Made by a program: the position numbers and the translations under genes | DNA from: a bacterium | GTDB taxonomy: Bacteria; Krumholzibacteriota; Krumholzibacteriia; Krumholzibacteriales; WJIX01 | NCBI GenBank assembly: GCA_021160845.1 | Contig: JAGHBT010000166.1 | Span: forward strand, 1-7,156 | Direction of reading: 5' to 3' | Length of the DNA: 7,156 bases | Shown: in pieces, positions 1 through 4,326 of the stretch | Position numbering within the stretch: position 1 is the stretch's first letter | Layout of the letters: every line of letters begins with the position of its first letter | Notes under the pieces: model-generated | Seen by the model: the letters and a program-made list of their open reading frames with translations, nothing else | The model's database searches: none | What the model was told of the DNA's origin: nothing

Positions 1-360
1 ATATGTCGTAGTGCGGTTATCTCCATTCTTTACACGCATCCCCTTTCCAAAACTTGGGCTGATCATACCGACGAGGGGGATATTGTCCTTAATCAAGTTA
101 ATATCCTCTTCGTGCATATATATACTCCTCCCCAAACCCAAACCCTGAAACTCCTTTGAAGTCTCTCCGGACCATACAGCTACTACAGCGTCTCTCGCGT
201 TCATTTGACCTTCATACATTCTCTTTTCAAGCCCAAAACCGAAAGCGAGAAGAAGAACAACGGACATCGTTCCCCATATTATTGAAATCAGAGTCAGTAC
301 CAGACGTATTCTCTGATTTTTCAAATCGAAAATAAACTCCTGCAAAAGCATTTTCCACAT
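1..360 (-). CDS. Second MacB/FtsX-family permease, N-terminal 120 residues (3' end outside window)
   Basis: The minus-strand frame opens with ATG at 360 and runs exactly 120 codons to the window edge with no stop. It begins MWKMLLQEFIFDLKNQRIR, followed by a membrane segment at about 19-42 (LISIIWGTMSVVLLLAFG) and the start of the periplasmic domain. It parallels the upstream permease: MLLGEFFRD against MLLQEFIFD, FGIVWGTAAVVLMMAVG against ISIIWGTMSVVLLLAFG, and GFGVDRGIHLEKSDIKLLK against GLGLGRSIYMHEEDINLIK. The gene starts seven bases after the previous stop, with AGGTG (365-369) as ribosome site overlapping that stop codon, so the two are co-translated. The pair probably forms a heterodimeric transmembrane unit. 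The FtsX half is not visible, so whether the gene is intact is unknown. Confidence 0.88.
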   Translation of the reverse strand, partial: MWKMLLQEFIFDLKNQRIRLVLTLISIIWGTMSVVLLLAFGFGLEKRMYEGQMNARDAVVAVWSGETSKEFQGLGLGRSIYMHEEDINLIKDNIPLVGMISPSFGKGMRVKNGDNRTTTY

Positions 361-367
361 ATCACAC

Positions 368-1636
368 CTAATAGTTGAGGCATTCCACAGGGTCAAGCCT
401 AGAGGCCTTTCGTGCCGGGAAATATCCAGCGATCAAACCGACAAGCATTATGATCCCCCCCGAGACAACAACAACAAGGGGATCGATAATTGGGGTTCCT
501 AAAGCTTCCCTTGCCTCCTCCGGCATATTCGCCAGAATCACTATAATCCCCCATGCGATTAAGAACCCCAGCAAAGCCCCAATTATTGTGATCAGAAATG
601 TTTCGGCAAAAAATTGCGACTGAATAACCCAGCGTTTCGCCCCAGCCGCCCTCTTGATGCCAATTTCTTTTGTTCTTTCCCTGACAACAACATACATTAT
701 ATTCGATACGCCTAATCCGCCTACACACAAAGTAGCAGCTCCCATAACTACAAGGAAAATGTTGAACCCCGTAAAGAACAGCATAAACTCACCGAAAAAT
801 TCAGCCGTATCCCATATTTGAAGGGCGTCTTCATCCTCAGGGTCAAATATATACTTGTCCCCGAGAACCTCCCTGATACGATCAACGATTAATGAGGATT
901 TCGCGGTTTTTAACCTATGAGTAATAATTATGTCATTCAAATACCGGTGGCCGAACATAGTCTGAAAGGTTTCGGAAGGAATATACGCCCTGTCCTTATC
1001 CCTCGAATTAAAACTTGAGTTTTGGACCTTCTTCTTTAGAACACCTATCACCCTGAAGGGAATATTATTGACATTTACAAAGTTACCTACTGCCTCTTTC
1101 TCTTCTCCGAACAAAAAATCCTTCAATTCGTTGCCCAAGAAAACTACTCTTCTTTTCTCCTTCTGGTCCCTTTCGTTTATGAAGCGGCCGCCGCGCTGCG
1201 GTATCACGTTACGCATCTCCCAGTATGAAGGAGCAACTCCTGCAACAAGAGGCGTCCTTGTCTTTTTACCTACACGAAGCCATGATCTCCATGTAGAAAA
1301 CTCTTCACTTATCCTTTCGATCTCGGGAATCCGGGTTTTTAGCAATTTTATATCGGATTTCTCCAAGTGTATGCCTCTGTCAACCCCAAAACCTCTGTAA
1401 GGTTTCGTTGTGGTTCCCGGAAAAACAAGAATAATATTATCTCCAAGTCCCTTGAAATTAGTGATGTTCTGCCTTCTAGTGCTGGTCCCAACCGCCATCA
1501 TCAAGACTACGGCGGCTGTTCCCCAAACAATCCCGAAAAGGGTCAGAAATGTGCGTTTCTTTTGGGATTTCATGTCCCGGAAAAATTCCCCCAGAAGCAT
1601 AAAGAGATAACTTAAATTAACAAACAGGGATTTCAT
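368..1636 (-). CDS. MacB/FtsX-family ABC transporter permease
   Basis: Inner-membrane permease of a type VII (MacB/Lol/FtsX) ABC exporter, 422 residues, without a fused ATPase domain. Four membrane segments are visible at about 29-50, 285-310, 345-368 and 385-406. A periplasmic domain of about 230 residues (MacB_PCD type) lies between the first two; it includes RVVFLGNELKDFLFG and NIPFRVIGVLKKK. The FtsX domain has the cytoplasmic coupling stretch RERTKEIGIKRAAGAKR (319-335) and ends PARKASRLDPVECL, both family hallmarks. The start is uncertain: ATG 1636 is the first in frame but has only AAGGA about 15 bases away. Met13 (ATG at 1600) aligns with the start region of the next permease, yet has no ribosome site. 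Translational coupling to the adaptor gene is likely. No ATPase gene is visible; it probably lies beyond base 1. Confidence 0.92.
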   Translation of the reverse strand: MKSLFVNLSYLFMLLGEFFRDMKSQKKRTFLTLFGIVWGTAAVVLMMAVGTSTRRQNITNFKGLGDNIILVFPGTTTKPYRGFGVDRGIHLEKSDIKLLKTRIPEIERISEEFSTWRSWLRVGKKTRTPLVAGVAPSYWEMRNVIPQRGGRFINERDQKEKRRVVFLGNELKDFLFGEEKEAVGNFVNVNNIPFRVIGVLKKKVQNSSFNSRDKDRAYIPSETFQTMFGHRYLNDIIITHRLKTAKSSLIVDRIREVLGDKYIFDPEDEDALQIWDTAEFFGEFMLFFTGFNIFLVVMGAATLCVGGLGVSNIMYVVVRERTKEIGIKRAAGAKRWVIQSQFFAETFLITIIGALLGFLIAWGIIVILANMPEEAREALGTPIIDPLVVVVSGGIIMLVGLIAGYFPARKASRLDPVECLNY

Positions 1637-1644
1637 CAGTCGTG

Positions 1645-2754
1645 TCAGATTTCCTTCTGGGGTTTTTCAAGCACTTTCTGCCCCTCTTTCAGCCCGGACT
1701 TTACTTCAACCCGAATCGCGTCCGAAAGCCCTACTTCTATCATAACCCTTTCCCGCGTTCCTTGTTTACCTGGAATTTCAACATATACAGAATCACCTCT
1801 GTAATAAACAACCCTCTCGGGGATATTAAGCACACTATCAGATTTATTGATAATTATATCGGCGTTTGCCGAATATCCCGCTCTAAGAACCGTTTGTTTC
1901 ACGCCTTTAATTGATATTTCCACCGGAAACATTCTAGAATTATTCTCTTCTCTAGCCTTTAATGAAATCCTTTCAAGCCGTCCGGAAACCTCAATGTCAG
2001 GAAGGGCTCCGATTTTTATCCTCGCGGGCATCTTCAAATCCAGTTTACCAACATCTATTTCATCGACTGTGCCTCTGAAAAGCAGGCTGTCCATATCCGC
2101 TATAGTCATAAGGATCGTCCCCGCCTGGTAAGAGGTAAGGGGAACAACAGGATCTCCTATGTTAATCTTCTTTTCAAGAATCTTTCCGCTAATTGGAGCT
2201 TTGATAATAGATTCTATCTTTTTTCCGGCAATAGTTACACTGCCCTCTTCGAGCAGCGCGAACTGCTCCTTGCTTATCCGCAGTTTAAGCTCAGCCTGTT
2301 TATATTCTCTTTGCGTTTCTTCAAATTCCTTTTCGGAAATCATTTTCTTTTCGAGAAGTTTTCTGCTTCTCCTAATTGTTTTTCCTACCGCATCGAGGTT
2401 AACCGCGTCCATCTCAATCTGACTTTTAGCTCTCGCAATCTCCAACGGAGTCGGATTGGGAGCTATCTCAAGAAGAGGCTCATCTTTTATTACACTCTCG
2501 CCGGGATTCTTGTAAATCCTTTTTACAACTCCGGACACCTTCGATTTCACCGAGATTTCCCGCTCCGGCTCAATCGATCCTACGGCAAGGGCCTTTTCCA
2601 CTATTTCTCCGCGCTCCACTTCTACCGTCGCGCCTATCTCGCTTTTTTCACCCCTCTTTGATTTAATTATAAATCCCGCCGCTCCGAGGACAACAATCAC
2701 CACTATTATTATCCACACTTTTTTTTTGCCGCCGCGCTTTTTTTTGTTTTTCAC
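1645..2754 (-). CDS. Periplasmic adaptor (membrane fusion) protein, MacA/HlyD-like
   Basis: Adaptor subunit of a tripartite ABC exporter: anchored in the inner membrane and reaching across the periplasm. It has 369 residues, starts at GTG, and opens with a very basic leader (MKNKKKRGGKKK). A membrane anchor follows at about 13-30. The first lipoyl half-motif is at about 62-100, with VKSKVSGVVKRIYKNPGESV. A charged, heptad-like alpha-hairpin spans about 102-170. The second lipoyl half (IKAPISGKILEKKINIGDPV) is at 184-203. The beta-barrel covers about 215-300, with GTVDEIDVGKLDLKMPARI, and a membrane-proximal domain closes the chain, ending in GLKEGQKVLEKPQKEI. Order and length are those of MacA-type adaptors. 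The permease gene begins eight bases after the stop, indicating one operon. The substrate cannot be told; lipid, peptide or small-molecule export are all possible. Confidence 0.9.
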   Translation of the reverse strand: MKNKKKRGGKKKVWIIIVVIVVLGAAGFIIKSKRGEKSEIGATVEVERGEIVEKALAVGSIEPEREISVKSKVSGVVKRIYKNPGESVIKDEPLLEIAPNPTPLEIARAKSQIEMDAVNLDAVGKTIRRSRKLLEKKMISEKEFEETQREYKQAELKLRISKEQFALLEEGSVTIAGKKIESIIKAPISGKILEKKINIGDPVVPLTSYQAGTILMTIADMDSLLFRGTVDEIDVGKLDLKMPARIKIGALPDIEVSGRLERISLKAREENNSRMFPVEISIKGVKQTVLRAGYSANADIIINKSDSVLNIPERVVYYRGDSVYVEIPGKQGTRERVMIEVGLSDAIRVEVKSGLKEGQKVLEKPQKEI

Positions 2755-2758
2755 ACTT

Positions 2759-2766
2759 TCACCACC
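2759..2766 (-). promoter_or_regulatory. Ribosome binding site of the membrane fusion protein gene
   Basis: GGTGGTGA on the minus strand, one base off the consensus GGAGGTGA, ends four bases before the GTG start at 2754. It decides the GTG start: no other ATG or GTG in this frame follows the upstream in-frame stop at 2782-2784 before codon 1. Confidence 0.65.
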
Positions 2767-2888
2767 GTTATTATTGGTAAATTACTCAAAGCTCTACTCC
2801 CGGGATCCTCCCTGTAGTACCCAAACATACATTACCTACGAAAGGGACTGTTGTTTTGTTGCGGCTTTATTTTGTTCGAAGTTTTAGC

Positions 2889-2932
2889 GCTATCCCCCCT
2901 CACCTTAACATCTTCTGAATAAGGGAGATAGC
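2889..2932 (-). other. Second 12-bp hairpin with 20-base loop in the intergenic region
   Basis: On the minus strand GCTATCTCCCTT (2932-2921) pairs with AGGGGGGATAGC (2900-2889). There are 12 pairs, two of them G-U wobbles that would be C-A mismatches in the other strand's RNA. It starts ten bases after the first hairpin and is followed by GCTAAAACTTCG, which is not a U-tract. It may be part of a compound terminator, or of the leader of the export operon if that promoter lies upstream of it. Confidence 0.4.
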
Positions 2933-2942
2933 TTAAAGGGAT

Positions 2943-2972
2943 GGGGGGCCAAACGACATGGTTCGACCCCCC
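2943..2972 (-). terminator. 12-bp hairpin after the pilus genes; candidate transcription terminator
   Basis: Read on the minus strand, GGGGGGTCGAAC pairs with GTTTGGCCCCCC around the six-base loop CATGTC. The stem is 12 bp with two wobble pairs. On the opposite strand the same two positions are mismatches, so the structure belongs to minus-strand RNA. It lies 58 bases past the PilX stop, where a terminator is expected. The following sequence (ATCCCTTTAAG) is only mildly T-rich, so this may be a weak or factor-assisted terminator, or an mRNA 3'-end stabiliser. Confidence 0.45.
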
Positions 2973-3030
2973 AGGAGTGTGTAGATTCTGTATTTTCACG
3001 GACCGCGGAATATACCGACACGACTTGAGA

Positions 3031-4293
3031 CTACATTTCCCTCCAAGAAAGAACGATACAGGGCATCATTGCGCTCAGCGATTGCGAGATCGCATCCTTG
3101 CTGTATAGAACCGCGGCGTTTCCCGCGCTGAAGTTGAAATCGGATGTACCCTTGATGACCATACTGCCAAGAACCCAGGGCGTTCCCGTGAACTTAACAT
3201 CCCCTTCGACATAAATCAACCCCCGGTATATAAAATTTCCCGACGCCTTGAGATCGCCTGTAACATAGATTAACCCTTGCCCTGTAAGGTTGCTTGCGAT
3301 ATTGGCGTCTCCGTTAATGTATGTTACCCCGTTGAGCGGGTTGGTGATAGAAGTATTGTCGGCGTTGGCCAGAATGTCGTTCACTTCCGGCTGCGAAAGG
3401 CCGAGAACTTCGTGGAGAGAATAGAACGGGTTGGTCGACGATTTGTCTATAGGCATCGGGCTTCCCGCCACATCCGCGCTCCCCTGTGTCTTTACATCAT
3501 CCCCCGTAGATGTCACGCCGGGAAGGCTACCGCTCGAGAGGTGCCACGCGGCACAGGCATTCGGTTGTGTTCCCGGAGGCGTGTTCACACTGTGGTTGTA
3601 TCCGCAGAAGGCGCAGTTTCCAGTCAGCTTAACTGCTTTGTCGACGTAAAGAGACCCCAGCGTGCGGGCCACCATAGTTCTTTTTGTAACCTCGGCCTGA
3701 ATCACACGTGCGCCGTCTGCCGAATTCCCAGTCACAGTCACAATCTCCACGGGGAACCCAGAGACAAAATTCTCGGGCGGTATCTGCAAAGGGTCGTACC
3801 TTACTATCTCATTCTGTTCTCTCATATTGTTTCCATTGAGATCTTCCCACTTGTGTTTGATTGTCATAACCCCTTCCGTCCCCGAGGCCTTGCTGTAATC
3901 TAAGTATGGAAGGGTCGGATCCTGTATAGTGCCGGTTGTAACCACACTGCCCGCCGACGGGGCAACAGCGGACGGCTGGGCAAGGAACACCCTCGTTTCC
4001 CAATCAGGATCGTATGGTTCGGAATCTCCAATCGCGATATTGCCCGACCATGCACCGACCGTCTCCGTTGTCGGATTGGGCAACGAAAGTCTGTGTATCG
4101 CCTCACTCATCCCCGCTTCTGCAACGAAGAACGCACGTGTTGTCTTCCGCTGGTTCCCCGAAATTTTCAGGTCCATCGAGGACACCATTGCCAGCGTCGC
4201 CCCTATCATTGAAACTGCGAAAAGAACAATCAGGGTGACCACGAGGATGTTGCCTCTCTCGTTACCTACAGTATTAATTCTGTTTATCTTCAT
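3031..4293 (-). CDS. pilX: PilX-family type IV pilus assembly pseudopilin with C-terminal 18-residue solenoid repeats
   Basis: Predicted minor pseudopilin, 420 residues, inserted in the inner membrane and expected to join the pilus-priming complex with PilW. The N-terminus fits the PilX_N pattern: a short polar leader ending ERG (probable prepilin cleavage after Gly14), a hydrophobic helix at about 15-40, and AFFVAEAGMSEA at 54-65. The residue at mature position 5 is Val, not the Glu of major pilins, as also seen in the tip pseudopilin GspK. An EF-hand-like loop lies at 151-162, with D151, N153, N155 and E162. A Cys/His cluster lies at 227-251 and a solenoid repeat at 322-393. The protein ends LSWREM. 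AAGGA (4304-4308) precedes the ATG by ten bases, supporting this start. It is longer than classical PilX (about 170-200 residues), the excess being the C-terminal half. The family call rests on the N-terminus. Confidence 0.88.
   Translation of the reverse strand: MKINRINTVGNERGNILVVTLIVLFAVSMIGATLAMVSSMDLKISGNQRKTTRAFFVAEAGMSEAIHRLSLPNPTTETVGAWSGNIAIGDSEPYDPDWETRVFLAQPSAVAPSAGSVVTTGTIQDPTLPYLDYSKASGTEGVMTIKHKWEDLNGNNMREQNEIVRYDPLQIPPENFVSGFPVEIVTVTGNSADGARVIQAEVTKRTMVARTLGSLYVDKAVKLTGNCAFCGYNHSVNTPPGTQPNACAAWHLSSGSLPGVTSTGDDVKTQGSADVAGSPMPIDKSSTNPFYSLHEVLGLSQPEVNDILANADNTSITNPLNGVTYINGDANIASNLTGQGLIYVTGDLKASGNFIYRGLIYVEGDVKFTGTPWVLGSMVIKGTSDFNFSAGNAAVLYSKDAISQSLSAMMPCIVLSWREM
3115..3330 (-). 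repeat. 18-residue beta-solenoid repeats in the PilX-family protein
   Basis: Glycines at residues 322, 340, 358 and 376 begin successive 18-residue units: GVTYINGDANIASNLTGQ, GLIYVTGDLKASGNFIYR, GLIYVEGDVKFTGTPWVL, and a weaker GSMVIKGTSDFNFSAGNA. A fifth partial unit (AVLYSKDAI) follows at 394. Alternating hydrophobic residues with a GD turn at positions 7-8 are typical of one coil of a beta-helix. The same general pattern occurs in bactofilins and other solenoids, so the exact fold is uncertain. Confidence 0.75.
3541..3615 (-). other. Cys/His cluster in the PilX-family protein (C-x2-C-x3-H ... C-x3-H)
   Basis: Residues 227-251 contain C227, C230, H234, C247 and H251 (CAFCGYNH, then NACAAWH). 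The spacing would suit a metal site, or disulfides after export. It is not a c-type heme motif, because His does not directly follow the second Cys. The only other cysteine in the protein is C412. The cluster sits between the pilin body and the solenoid. Confidence 0.5.
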
Positions 4294-4303
4294 ATCATGC
4301 CAA

Positions 4304-4308
4304 TCCTT
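4304..4308 (-). promoter_or_regulatory. Ribosome binding site of the PilX-family gene
   Basis: AAGGA, read on the minus strand, lies ten bases upstream of the ATG at 4293. A second ATG at 4298 is closer to it but meets a stop after two codons, so the 4293 start is preferred. Confidence 0.6.
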
Positions 4309-4326
4309 TCTGCGTCCGCCGGCACA

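Larger units (their letters stand above)
2755..3030. other. Intergenic region between the pilus and export modules
   Basis: This 276-base stretch has no credible reading frame on either strand. It contains the two hairpins described separately and must hold any separate promoter of the export operon. I could not identify a convincing -35/-10 pair: the AT-rich patch around 2840-2885 has no good sigma-70 match at proper spacing. A short GGGA-GGA-TCCC palindrome sits near 2801-2811. No tRNA, known riboswitch core or mobile-element end was recognised. Confidence 0.6.

Noticed and set aside
375..623. Plus-strand 82-codon open frame
   Set aside because: It is the antisense shadow of the conserved FtsX C-terminal domain, which often leaves such open frames.
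2797..2811. Adjacent SmaI and BamHI sites, suggestive of a cloning vector polylinker
   Set aside because: The flanks do not match the usual polylinkers, and the sequence continues smoothly into the ribosome site and adaptor gene. Chance occurrence is the simplest explanation.
2943..2980. GGTTCGACCCCCC resembling a tRNA T-arm
   Set aside because: There is no matching five-base stem before TTC and no acceptor, D or anticodon arms nearby. The bases are better explained by the 12-bp hairpin.
2755..3030. Riboswitch or small RNA gene upstream of the export operon
   Set aside because: I saw only the two simple hairpins and no conserved core of a known riboswitch class. Without a covariance search this cannot be claimed.
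3277..3903. Plus-strand 208-codon open frame
   Set aside because: It lies wholly antisense to the PilX-family gene, is rich in Arg, Val and Cys without domain features, and has no ribosome binding site seen. The minus-strand frame has a clear PilX_N motif.
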